Of a stretch of DNA of 46,816 nt, positions 15,815 through 23,333 are shown in pieces (position 1 is the first letter of the stretch; each line of letters opens with the position of its first letter). The stretch comes from E44-bin46 sp964354655. GTDB lineage: Bacteria; Chloroflexota; Dehalococcoidia; Dehalococcoidales; E44-bin46. A program made the translations under genes and the position numbers. The notes beneath the pieces were generated by a model. The model did no database searches, was not told the origin of the DNA, and saw only the letters and a program-made list of their open reading frames with translations. Where the stretch lies: NCBI GenBank assembly GCA_964354655.1, contig CAYHAL010000009.1, positions 1-46,816 of the forward strand, read 5' to 3'.

Positions 15815-15878
15815 TTTGACCTAATGGCTTGCAAAATGCCCTTTGTTATCTTGTGGCTTTAGAGAGGGAGAAAGCCAA

Positions 15879-16685
15879 ATGACAATGGCTCATATTGTTA
15901 TTTTGCTGGCTACCGGTATAGGCACTGGTTTCGCCAGCGGTCTTCTGGGTGTAGGTGGCGGCTTCATCATGACCCCGGTTCTGTACTGGATATTTACCGC
16001 TATGGGTGTTTCGACAGATATGGCTATAAAGCTGGCTTTTGGCACAGGTTTGCTGGCACTTTTACCCATTGCTGCCAGCGGCGCCTGGCGACATCATAAA
16101 ATGGGAGCAGTGTGGTGGCGAGCGGCTATTATCATGGGTTGCTCTGGTCTAGCTGGCGGTTTTGCCGGGGCTACTCTAGCTGCCCATCTCCCTGGGGCAG
16201 GGCTAAAGATAGCCTTTGGTGTTGTTGCTCTAGCTGCTGGTATCAGGATGCTCATCGCCACACCGATGGAGAGTGAGGAGGAGCCTAAGGATAAGCCCTG
16301 GCTATGGGCAGCCTGGGCAGTTCCAATAAACATTGTCACTACCATGATCGGTCTTGGCGGTGGCTTGTTAATGGTTCCGGTAATGGTGCTGGTGTTCAAG
16401 TTCAAAATGCATACTGCCGTGGCTACATCTCTGGCTTTTGTCATGATTACCAACGTTGGCGGCATTATCGGTTATATTGTAAACGGTCTGGGTGTCCCTA
16501 ATCTGCCGCCCTATTCTATAGGCTATGTTAATCTGCTGGCTTGTTTCCTATTGGCAGCCACCAGTGTTGGTATGGTTCAGGTTGGGGCGATAACCGCTCA
16601 CCGGCTCCCAGCCAAGCAACTAAGGTATGTATTTATCGGGGTAATGTTCTATATGGGGCTCAATATGCTCGGTGTCTTTGCCTAG
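15879..16685 (+). CDS. TauE/SafE-family membrane permease
   Basis: Predicted sulfite/organosulfonate-type permease with about eight membrane helices. The two-fold repeat typical of the family is visible: GTGFASGLLGVGGGFIMTPVLYW near the N-terminus and GLGGGLLMVPVMVLVFKF in the second half. A TTG at 15843 is in frame, but ATG 15879 follows an AGAGAGGGAGAAAG ribosome binding site, giving 268 residues. It is isolated, between tRNA-Ala (divergent) and feoB (convergent), with 37 bp separating it from the feoB end. Substrate is not deducible; the family also carries other anions. Confidence 0.85.
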   Translation: MTMAHIVILLATGIGTGFASGLLGVGGGFIMTPVLYWIFTAMGVSTDMAIKLAFGTGLLALLPIAASGAWRHHKMGAVWWRAAIIMGCSGLAGGFAGATLAAHLPGAGLKIAFGVVALAAGIRMLIATPMESEEEPKDKPWLWAAWAVPINIVTTMIGLGGGLLMVPVMVLVFKFKMHTAVATSLAFVMITNVGGIIGYIVNGLGVPNLPPYSIGYVNLLACFLLAATSVGMVQVGAITAHRLPAKQLRYVFIGVMFYMGLNMLGVFA

Positions 16686-16722
16686 CTGACCAAAATAGAT
16701 AGGGCTGGGGAAGGGCGGATTA

Positions 16723-18429
16723 TTATAGGGTTAGGTTCAATATTCCCCCCACTAGCAAAGCAGTGGCAATCATTATTCCTGCCGACTTGAGCATATTTAT
16801 AAATCCAAGCTCCCTAACAAGAACGACAAAAGTAGCAATACAGGGGAAAAACATGGCTAAAACCACACTGCCAATAGTTAGTTGCTTGGTGCTTAATGCT
16901 AATGGAGCCAGCATACCTAGGGCTACATCTTTACGCAGGAAACCAACGACTAAAGCGCTTACCGCCTCCTTAGGTAATCCGAGAAAGCCGGTCACAACTG
17001 GTGCGGTAAAATTGGCGACAGCATTAAATATACCCACGGCATAAAGGATATTTATTACCGCGACACCGCCTAGAATTATAGGAAGAGCCCCTACCAAGTA
17101 GCCATAGACCCTCATCCACAGTTTTTGTAACACAGCTCGCCATGATGGCAGGCGATACGGGGGTATTTCTATTAACAGCTCAGGGCTAAATCCCTTAATG
17201 GCATGGTTAAGTATAATCCCCAGAATAATCCAGACTGCGAATAGTGTCCCGTAGACAATAGCCACATACTGCCACCCACGCTCACCAACTAAGCCGAAAA
17301 TCATCGCCTGCAAGGCGGCACAGGGTATAGCGATGGATATCAGTATCGCGGCAATAAACCTCTCTCGCTTGCTTTCCAGAATGCGGGTAGCCAGAATGGC
17401 TGGCACATTGCAACCAAGCCCCAGCAGGGTAGGAATGATAGCATAGCCATGTAACCCCATACGGTGCATAATGGTATCCATCAGGACTGCCAGTCGTGGC
17501 AGATAGCCAGCATCTTCCAGCAGCCCCAGTACTAAGTAGAAAGAGATAATGTAAGGTAGAACTATAGCAAAAGGGACATAGAGTCCGGTGGTCAACAGCC
17601 CAAAAGATTCAATAAAATTTACCTCCCCACCGATTATCTTACCTATGAGGATATTGTGGAGAAGACCGCTCCCTCCTAGGAAACTACTCAGTCTCAGTAT
17701 CACCGGCGCCCACAGCTTATCAAATAAGGGGTCAAGCACATAGCTAATCAAGCTTTCACCAATGAAACGAACTGCCAGGAAGGAGCCGCCCAGAACTGCT
17801 ATGGCTAAAATTATGCCCCCTGCTGGCTTGGCGCTGGCATCCTCCATACGTTCCAGCCAGGTATGATGGCGGTGGGTAATATGCTGAACCTGGTCTATGA
17901 TATTGCCGATAATAGCCCAGCGCTCATCACGACTACGGGGAGGGGCTTTGGGTGTGGTTGCCTTAGGGATAGATTCCACTAAGTCTTTTATCCCCTGTCC
18001 GGTGGTGGCGACAGTAGGAATAACCGGCACTCCTAACAATTCCCTTAGTTTATCCAAGTCAATGTGTATCCCTCGATGCTCAGTGTCATCCCACATATTC
18101 AAGGCGACTACTACCGGAATATCTCTTTCCAGTAATTGAAGGGTTAAATAGAGGTTCCTTTCCAGATTGGTGGCATTGACCACATTTATGACCATATCTC
18201 CGGTGCCAAGCATCTGTAGGGCTACTTCCTCGGCTTTAGTGGTTGGTTCCAGAGTATAGGTGCCAGGCACATCAATAACCTCAACCCTCCCCTCTCCCAG
18301 TTTCATAAAACCGCGGGTGTAGCTCACCGTTGTCCCGGGATAATTAGAGGCAATCACCCTGACCCCGGTGAGACGGGAGAAGACGACACTTTTCCCCACG
18401 TTGGGGTTGCCCATCAACAGAATCTTCAT
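16723..18429 (-). CDS. feoB: FeoB, ferrous iron transporter
   Basis: Membrane Fe(II) transporter with an N-terminal GTPase. G1 GNPNVGKS (residues 7-14), G3 DVPG, and G4 NMWD are present in the first 170 residues. The membrane part carries the two Gate motifs (LPYIISFYLVLGLLEDAGYLPR with GLGCNVPAI, and the second half with FPCIAT). At 568 residues it is much shorter than E. coli FeoB (773), lacking much of the helical linker and C-terminal extension. It overlaps feoA by 4 nt (ATGA) and lies downstream of fur, so iron-regulated expression is likely. Confidence 0.95.
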   Translation of the reverse strand: MKILLMGNPNVGKSVVFSRLTGVRVIASNYPGTTVSYTRGFMKLGEGRVEVIDVPGTYTLEPTTKAEEVALQMLGTGDMVINVVNATNLERNLYLTLQLLERDIPVVVALNMWDDTEHRGIHIDLDKLRELLGVPVIPTVATTGQGIKDLVESIPKATTPKAPPRSRDERWAIIGNIIDQVQHITHRHHTWLERMEDASAKPAGGIILAIAVLGGSFLAVRFIGESLISYVLDPLFDKLWAPVILRLSSFLGGSGLLHNILIGKIIGGEVNFIESFGLLTTGLYVPFAIVLPYIISFYLVLGLLEDAGYLPRLAVLMDTIMHRMGLHGYAIIPTLLGLGCNVPAILATRILESKRERFIAAILISIAIPCAALQAMIFGLVGERGWQYVAIVYGTLFAVWIILGIILNHAIKGFSPELLIEIPPYRLPSWRAVLQKLWMRVYGYLVGALPIILGGVAVINILYAVGIFNAVANFTAPVVTGFLGLPKEAVSALVVGFLRKDVALGMLAPLALSTKQLTIGSVVLAMFFPCIATFVVLVRELGFINMLKSAGIMIATALLVGGILNLTL

Positions 18430-18686
18430 TCGCCATCTCCAGCCTCAATCGGCTCAACGATTATCTTATTAGCTATGCCAAAGCCGATGGCCACCTGAGC
18501 ATTACCCACTTTGACGGTTACCGGTCCTCGCATAGGCGTAGAACTGACCCTGGTTATTCTCTGCCCAGGTCTAATTCCCAAGGCATTAAGGCGACTAATC
18601 AAGCCATGTCCGCCTTGAATTTGAAGTACTATGCCACTCTGTCCGTCCCTTATTTGGCGTAGGGTTACTTGTTTTCCGTTGGGCAT
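18426..18686 (-). CDS. feoA: FeoA, SH3-like iron-transport accessory protein
   Basis: 86-residue cytosolic SH3-like protein that assists FeoB. The typical pattern is seen: VTLRQIRDGQSGIVLQIQGG, RLNALGIRPGQRITRV, and VTVKVGNAQVAIGFGIANKIIV. It starts 77 bp after fur and its stop overlaps the feoB start. Confidence 0.93.
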   Translation of the reverse strand: MPNGKQVTLRQIRDGQSGIVLQIQGGHGLISRLNALGIRPGQRITRVSSTPMRGPVTVKVGNAQVAIGFGIANKIIVEPIEAGDGE

Positions 18687-18763
18687 AATCTTACCTCTCA
18701 GTCTTTTTCAGCAGGGGATTGCCATTTAAAGACGATGGGTCTTACTTGGGCTAAGATCCGTAA

Positions 18764-19201
18764 TTATTCCCGGTGTTGGCGGCATTTAGAGCAATAGCCG
18801 GTCATATTAACCTCTACCCCGGTAACCTCAAAGCCCTGCTTGCGGGATATGTCCTGTTTCATTCTTTGGCTTAGCTTACACTCAAATTCCACGATTTTGC
18901 CACAGCCAAGGCATACCAGGTGATGATGCTCGATGGATGGTCTTACTTCATAGTGATGATGAGCCTCGTCAAAATGGAGTTCGTCTACTAAACCTAGTTC
19001 CCTGAGCCTCCGCAGGGTTCGATAGACAGTGGATAAGCTTAGGCGAGGCTGCTTGTCTCTGGCTCGGCGGTAGACCTCATCAGCATCTAGGTGTCCCTGA
19101 CGAATGATTTCCAGGATTAACCCCCGCTGATTGGTCATCCTCAGTCCGGCTGAGCTTAGCGCTTTGCGGTCAATTTTTAGTCCTTGTTCTCTGGCAACCA
19201 T
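18764..19201 (-). CDS. fur: Fur-family metalloregulator
   Basis: 145-residue Fur-family repressor. The winged helix spans about 15-85 with LRMTNQRGLILEIIRQG and LSLSTVYRTLRRLRELGLVDEL. The metal-binding dimerisation half has HHHYEV, EHHHLVCLGCGKIVEF and a C-terminal CSKC. Two CxxC pairs form the structural zinc site. Position immediately upstream of feoA-feoB argues for iron (Fur) over zinc (Zur) or peroxide (PerR) sensing, though motifs do not decide. No Shine-Dalgarno precedes the ATG; an AATAAT box lies 4 nt upstream, possibly leaderless. An inverted repeat upstream may be an autoregulatory operator. Confidence 0.9.
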   Translation of the reverse strand: MVAREQGLKIDRKALSSAGLRMTNQRGLILEIIRQGHLDADEVYRRARDKQPRLSLSTVYRTLRRLRELGLVDELHFDEAHHHYEVRPSIEHHHLVCLGCGKIVEFECKLSQRMKQDISRKQGFEVTGVEVNMTGYCSKCRQHRE

Positions 19202-19209
19202 AGTTATTA

Positions 19210-19232
19210 TTGCTAATGCTTCTTATTTGCAA
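19210..19232 (-). promoter_or_regulatory. Inverted repeat upstream of fur (candidate operator)
   Basis: On the minus strand TTGCAAAT, seven bases, ATTAGCAA: two 8-bp arms matching at 7 of 8 positions, ending 9 nt before the fur ATG. It is AT-rich like Fur boxes but not the classical GATAAT repeat. Binding by Fur is inference. Confidence 0.4.
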
Positions 19233-19290
19233 TTATTTTAGGGCATAGAAGTTTTGCTGTCAAGCCGAGTCTGAGGTATTTTGTGGAATT

Positions 19291-20097
19291 TTAGGCTTCT
19301 AGTTGCCTCTTTATTTCAGGAATCGCCCGTCGAGTCGCTTGGTGACCCCGCAGGATGCACTCCCGGGCTCGGTGGAAGTTACTAGGGTTGATGTGCCCTA
19401 CTTGGGGGGTGATAGTTACGTCAGCCTGTTGCAGACCAGACATCGCTGCCTGATAGTTCATAATATTAAGCGTCCGCATCAGGATATTGAAGATGTTAGG
19501 CGCTTTGAGATTCTCTATCGGTTCCTTGTTCCCTTGGCTTCTGTCAGCCATATAGGGGTTTACATTCACCGCGATAGTCAAATCGGCTCCCATTTCTTTG
19601 AGGACTCTCACCGGCACCGGGTCAACTAGACCGCCATCAACCAGATACCTGCCTTGCCATTTGGCTGGGGTAAATATTACCGGCATAGAAACACTGGCTC
19701 TCACCCCTTCCACCACCGAGCCCTGTTTAATGACCACCTCCTCACCAGTGTTGATATCGGTAGCCACACAGGCCAAGGGTATCTTTAAGTCCTCAAAATT
19801 TACATCGCCAATAATTGATTTCAGCCAGTCCTTCATCCTTTTCCCCTTAATGAAACCGGTTCGGGGTAGGGTTAGGTCTACTAGAGACATTATCTTTCTC
19901 CGACTTAAGCCCATTACCGCTTCTTTTATTTGCTCAATGTCTTTCCCCTGGGCATAGAAGGCACCAATAATCGCCCCCATACTGGTACCAGCAATCATGT
20001 CAATGGGAATACCTTCTTTTTCCAGGACTGCCAATACCCCGACATGAGCCAGACCTCGAGCGGCACCACCACTCAGCGCCAGTCCAACCTTTCTCAT
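19291..20097 (-). CDS. Patatin-like phospholipase
   Basis: Serine lipid acyl hydrolase of the RssA/YlbK-type patatin family. From ATG 20097 (268 residues): oxyanion loop LSGGAARG near 8-15, nucleophile Ser39 in GTSMG, and Asp154 of the catalytic dyad in VDGGLVDPVPV. A longer frame reaches 20193 but would overlap herA by 95 nt and adds no conserved sequence, so ATG 20097, one base after the herA stop, is preferred. The last residues after about 190 are family-typical (VNPYM, ILMRTLNIM). It is translationally coupled to herA, a surprising pairing; patatins act in lipid turnover and also as effectors in several anti-phage systems. Confidence 0.9.
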   Translation of the reverse strand: MRKVGLALSGGAARGLAHVGVLAVLEKEGIPIDMIAGTSMGAIIGAFYAQGKDIEQIKEAVMGLSRRKIMSLVDLTLPRTGFIKGKRMKDWLKSIIGDVNFEDLKIPLACVATDINTGEEVVIKQGSVVEGVRASVSMPVIFTPAKWQGRYLVDGGLVDPVPVRVLKEMGADLTIAVNVNPYMADRSQGNKEPIENLKAPNIFNILMRTLNIMNYQAAMSGLQQADVTITPQVGHINPSNFHRARECILRGHQATRRAIPEIKRQLEA

Positions 20098-20098
20098 T

Positions 20099-21715
20099 CT
20101 ATTCCCACAGCTCCTCAATATCCTTTTCGGCTCGCTTTCCAATCTCAGTCTCTGGGCTGGGGATAAACTCCTTATAGGACTGAGCCGAACCATACTCCCG
20201 TGTCCTGATAACTATCGGCATGGGCACGGCATGACCAAAGATGAGTGCCTGCTGCCTGGATTCCAGCCGGGATAATACTGATTTGAGCCCGCTCTTATCC
20301 GGTACCCCTGCCAGGACGCTATCAATGTCACGCTCGTTGTCCAGGAGGCAGGTTATCTTGGTCCCGATTTGGGACATAACCTCATCATCAATGCCGCTGG
20401 GTCTCTGGTCAATTACCAGCAGGGTGACATTATATTTGCGCATCTCACGGGCAATAGTGCCAAAGATAGTCTGGCTTGAGACCTCTGGATTGAGGAATTT
20501 ATGGGCTTCTTCAATGGTTATCACCAGGGGGTGGGGTGGGGCAACATCCTCGCCCAGCGCCTTCTCCATCCTCTCCCGGTATTGAGCATGGATGCGGCGG
20601 GTAAGTAGATTGGCGACTAGAATATAAGCGGTAATATCGGTGTATCTACCAAATTCCAGGACGACATTTATCCCCTGGTCAAGGTATTCTAAGATGTGTT
20701 TTACTGGATTATCCGGGACGTGGGGTAATAGGAAGGGGAGCCGCCTGATGGTTTCCAACCCACGGCGCAGATTCCGGTAGGTGCTATCGTGAATGTTTAG
20801 CTTGGTCAGTAGCTGCTTGGTCTCATCTTTATCTTCAAGCTCCAGGGTTGCCTCAATCCATCTCTTACTGCCGAATTCCCGGTATAGCTGGTAGACGGCT
20901 TGGACTGAGGCTTCGGTGAGGTTCAGGGTCTGGCGGAGAAGCCCGATGTCCTCCGGCTCTATCTCATCATAGCCTATCCTGACGACAAAATCGGTGCTCA
21001 CTCGCCGCCGCCGTGAGCTTTCTTCATCAAGGGTAAACACCGCTACCTTTGACGGGAAAAGCTGCTTTAAGGCTTTAACCTTCCGACCTTCCTCGCTCCT
21101 GCCCTCCCATCCATACTCATTATGCATATCAAAGACCAGGTTGGCTGCCGTTCCTTTCTGGAGCATGCCGATGAGCAGTAACCTGGTGAGGAAGGTCTTC
21201 CCCGTGCCACTCTTGCCAAAGATGCCATTAGACCGCTTAACCAGTTCCCCCAGGTCAAGACAGACCTTGGTCTCCATATCCAGCGGGGTTCCGATATAGA
21301 ACTTCTTTTCATCCTCGCCACCAAAGACCAGCTCTATATCCCGTTGTGAGGCTAAATTTACCGTTGAAAAGTGGCTGGGGATGGTCTTGACCGATTGCGG
21401 TCCCTCAATTAAGCTGGCAACATTACCCCCGATAGTGAGATAGGGGGAGACGTGGATCGCCCCATAGGTACTGGTGCCGGCTAATACCTCAGCCATAAAC
21501 GGGTCGGAGACATCGGGCGGGGTCAGGGTAAGCTTCTGGTCTATCACCCCGAGGCTGACGTCGGTTATCATACCAAAGAAACGCTGCTTCTGCCCCTCAA
21601 TGGTTACATAGCGCCCCACCGCCATATCCTCAACCGAGGCTGAGCTATCCAGCCTCACCTCCACCCCTTTAGTTAGTGAACCTGAGGTAACAATGCCCAA
21701 CCTTTTTTCACTCAT
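20099..21715 (-). CDS. herA: HerA-type hexameric DNA helicase/translocase
   Basis: FtsK/HerA superfamily ATPase that pumps DNA for the NurA nuclease in end resection. The 538 residues begin with a HAS-barrel (about 1-75, RLGIVTSGSLTKGVEVRL through MITDVSLGV). Walker A is GKSGTGKTFL near 166, Walker B is LVITIEEAH near 405, and the C-terminal DQRPSGIDDEVMSQIGTKI segment carries the expected arginine region. Its start overlaps the upstream HAS-domain gene by 4 nt. nurA lies 2.5 kb further upstream, separated by a repeat-bounded insert. In archaea herA-nurA accompany mre11-rad50, absent here. Confidence 0.93.
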   Translation of the reverse strand: MSEKRLGIVTSGSLTKGVEVRLDSSASVEDMAVGRYVTIEGQKQRFFGMITDVSLGVIDQKLTLTPPDVSDPFMAEVLAGTSTYGAIHVSPYLTIGGNVASLIEGPQSVKTIPSHFSTVNLASQRDIELVFGGEDEKKFYIGTPLDMETKVCLDLGELVKRSNGIFGKSGTGKTFLTRLLLIGMLQKGTAANLVFDMHNEYGWEGRSEEGRKVKALKQLFPSKVAVFTLDEESSRRRRVSTDFVVRIGYDEIEPEDIGLLRQTLNLTEASVQAVYQLYREFGSKRWIEATLELEDKDETKQLLTKLNIHDSTYRNLRRGLETIRRLPFLLPHVPDNPVKHILEYLDQGINVVLEFGRYTDITAYILVANLLTRRIHAQYRERMEKALGEDVAPPHPLVITIEEAHKFLNPEVSSQTIFGTIAREMRKYNVTLLVIDQRPSGIDDEVMSQIGTKITCLLDNERDIDSVLAGVPDKSGLKSVLSRLESRQQALIFGHAVPMPIVIRTREYGSAQSYKEFIPSPETEIGKRAEKDIEELWE

Positions 21716-22305
21716 ACTTTAATCCTCTCCAGAATAGCCTTGAGTTGGTTAAACTGACCGCTGAGTAATACGGCTAACTCCTTGCCTGCGGCGACTAAGA
21801 AAGCCCGGCGGTCTTCATATACCTGACTCATCTGCCGAAGACAGGCGGCAATAAGCTCATCAGGGGAAACCGGTAGACGGGTGGTGAGCAATATATTGAG
21901 GAAGTCAAAGGACTGGCTAAACTCCTTTATTTCTTTGGGAGGACAGAGGTAAACAAAGCTGTGGATTCGGGCTGGCTTGGGCGGCAGGTAGTGGTGCAAT
22001 TTGTTATCTTGCCTGTGCCCCACCACCAGAGCCCCGAATTCACTTTTAAGTAGCTTCAAAAGCTGAGGGCTTGCCTGATAGATTGCTTCCTCTGATTTCT
22101 CATCCTTGCCCCTGGCAATCGGGCGTCGCCCCGGCTCAAAGCTGGTGGTGGTAGCATTATGTACGATGCCATATAGCTCCATGCCCAAGTCTCTGGTCTT
22201 TACCAGGCTGCCTAAAGGTGGCGACTGATAAAGCTCATAGCACTGGGCAACAAAATCGGTGGTGCTAGCCTCAATAACCTCGCCTACTCTTTGCTCTTCG
22301 TTCAA
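21712..22305 (-). CDS. Stand-alone HAS-barrel protein of the herA operon
   Basis: 197-residue protein I would place near the HAS-barrel (HerA-ATP synthase barrel) group: the N-terminus RVGEVIEASTTDFVAQCYELYQ, PLGSLVKTRD and ELYGIVHNATTTSFEPGRRP parallel the HerA barrel. The rest is helical with no nuclease or ATPase motif. It is likely an accessory of HerA-NurA, supported by the 4-nt ATGA overlap with herA. The start is a TTG at 22305 preceded by GGTGAGG seven bases away. Function beyond that is inference. Confidence 0.7.
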   Translation of the reverse strand: MNEEQRVGEVIEASTTDFVAQCYELYQSPPLGSLVKTRDLGMELYGIVHNATTTSFEPGRRPIARGKDEKSEEAIYQASPQLLKLLKSEFGALVVGHRQDNKLHHYLPPKPARIHSFVYLCPPKEIKEFSQSFDFLNILLTTRLPVSPDELIAACLRQMSQVYEDRRAFLVAAGKELAVLLSGQFNQLKAILERIKV

Positions 22306-22338
22306 TTATTAACCTCACCATTCTAGGTTTTTGATAGG

Positions 22339-22422
22339 TAACCCTATCCCCTTTGTCCCCTTCCCCTTATCAAGGGGAAGGGGAGTGAGTTTTATAAGAG
22401 AGGCTTCGCCTCTCTTTAACTC
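22339..22422 (+). repeat. Palindromic repeat, copy 1 (left boundary of the nurA-herA insert)
   Basis: Begins TAACCCTATCCCCTTTGTC, then a perfect hairpin with 12-bp C/G-rich stem and 3-nt loop (22357-22383), then a second perfect hairpin AAGAGAGGC-TTC-GCCTCTCTT (22396-22416) followed by TTAACTC. Related copies are at 22615, 23257, 24154 and 26671. The start of this copy is in inverted orientation to the end of the copy at 24154-24230. Confidence 0.85.
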
Positions 22423-22431
22423 TCCTCTTTC

Positions 22432-22514
22432 CTATTTCTTACTTTTTGCCTTATTCTGTTTGGATTTTTTCATTTCATTGGCGAACTCTCTGGCATTGGC
22501 AAGTTCCTCCTTTG
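22432..22514 (-). CDS. C-terminus of a Lys-rich small protein (5' end in the scaffold gap)
   Basis: The minus-strand frame running out of the N gap reads 26 residues (KEELANAREFANEMKKSKQ then a Lys/Asn/Ala tail ending SKK) to a TAG at 22434-22432. The Lys-rich ending resembles the 25-residue ORF on the other side of the gap. Because the upstream part is missing, coding status is tentative and no function can be assigned. Confidence 0.4.
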
Positions 22515-22614
22515 NNNNNNNNNNNNNNNNNNNNNNNNNNNNNNNNNNNNNNNNNNNNNNNNNNNNNNNNNNNNNNNNNNNNNNNNNNNNNNNNNNNNNN
22601 NNNNNNNNNNNNNN
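22515..22614. other. Assembly gap (100 N)
   Basis: Exactly 100 N bases, the usual placeholder for a scaffold gap of unknown size. It falls among palindromic repeats, the likely cause of the assembly break. Real sequence of unknown length is missing here, including the 5' part of the small ORF ending at 22432. Confidence 0.99.
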
Positions 22615-22650
22615 GCCTCTCTTTAACTCACCATATGAAAGGGGGGATTA
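22615..22650 (+). repeat. Palindromic repeat, copy 2 (truncated by the gap)
   Basis: Sequence resumes after the gap in the second half of the 9-bp hairpin (GCCTCTCTTTAACTC), identical to positions 22408-22422, followed by a diverged ACCATATGAAAGGGGGG stretch. The first half of this copy must lie within the gap. Confidence 0.75.
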
Positions 22651-22683
22651 GACTGGATAATCCCTTCTTACTGTCTCTTTATT

Positions 22684-22761
22684 TTACTTCTTCTTTTCTG
22701 CTTGCTTCTGCAGCTTTTCCTTCTTGGTTTTTTTAATATTGTGTCTTCCCTTACTCCCCAT
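22684..22761 (-). CDS. 25-residue Lys-rich micro-protein
   Basis: Small ORF starting MGSKGRHNIKKTKKEKL and ending in a run of Lys; about half of its residues are basic. A near-perfect Shine-Dalgarno (AAAGGAGG) lies six bases before its ATG, one of the strongest in the window, which is the main reason to believe it is translated. It is downstream of the 147-residue helical gene on the same strand, 30 bp apart, inside the repeat-bounded insert. Composition suggests nucleic-acid binding or a disordered tail; nothing more can be said. Confidence 0.5.
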   Translation of the reverse strand: MGSKGRHNIKKTKKEKLQKQAEKKK

Positions 22762-22791
22762 TTCTTTCCTCCTTTTATGTTGAGGTTGCTT

Positions 22792-23235
22792 TTAAAAGCT
22801 ATCTTCTCTAGACACGGAAGCCAATATCTTAGAGCAGTCCTTCATATGGCCTTTAGCCATACCCGCCCAGAAAGCCAATTTAGCATGAGTAAATTTAGCA
22901 AGAGTAAATCGGCTTTGTTTCTCGGCAAGCTGCCTAGCACATTGACTTGCACCGAGACAATTTATCAAAACACTCTCAAAATCCGCCCTTAGCTTGCTGA
23001 GTTCCTTCTCCTTTGGTTTTTGCATGGCTTTCACGCGATGCAATGCTAGTAATAATTCCTGATAGCCTTCTACACAAGCATCTGCGAAGGATTTCACAGT
23101 AGCCGAATCAGCGTCGGCATCAATCTTAATAATTTTTTGAATAAAGGGGTTTGCCCTTTCATACAGTGGTATAAACTCCTTTAACCACTTGTCCGAATCC
23201 TTCCTCTCTTCGTGCTTAATCTGTCTTCTCATCAT
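22792..23235 (-). CDS. Helical protein of unknown function
   Basis: 147 residues, no recognised family. The sequence is predicted almost wholly helical and charged (KWLKEFIPLYERANPFIQKI, then ACVEGYQELLLALHRVKAM, then KAMQKPKEKELSKLRADFESVL), consistent with a small helical bundle or coiled coil. It has no signal peptide or membrane segment. It starts ATG-ATG at 23235 and follows the PD-(D/E)XK nuclease gene and one palindromic repeat, within the insert that splits nurA from herA. Confidence 0.6.
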   Translation of the reverse strand: MMRRQIKHEERKDSDKWLKEFIPLYERANPFIQKIIKIDADADSATVKSFADACVEGYQELLLALHRVKAMQKPKEKELSKLRADFESVLINCLGASQCARQLAEKQSRFTLAKFTHAKLAFWAGMAKGHMKDCSKILASVSREDSF

Positions 23236-23256
23236 ACGCTCCCTAGTCCCAGCCTG

Positions 23257-23333
23257 TTATCCCCTTCTCCTTAGATTAAAGGGAAAGGGGAAGTTTAGTT
23301 TTATAAGAGAGGCTTCGCCTCTCTTTGACTCTG
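23257..23333 (+). repeat. Palindromic repeat, copy 3
   Basis: Imperfect C/G-rich hairpin (TTATCCCCTTCTCCTT paired with AAGGGAAAGGGG, 23257-23292) followed by the same 9-bp hairpin AAGAGAGGC-TTC-GCCTCTCTT at 23305-23325 and TTGACTC. The stop codon and last few codons of the nuclease gene at 23301-24116 lie inside it. Confidence 0.85.

Noticed and set aside
16723..18429. FeoB as a truncated pseudogene because of its 568 residues
   Set aside because: All GTPase and gate motifs are intact and compact FeoB proteins exist; the reading frame is continuous with coupled feoA.
20098..20193. Longer N-terminus for the patatin gene
   Set aside because: It would overlap herA by 95 nt and adds no conserved residues; the ATG at 20097 begins directly at the family core.
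22331..22736. Plus-strand frames reading through the N gap
   Set aside because: They consist mostly of unknown residues bridged across 100 N and of repeat sequence; no support for coding.
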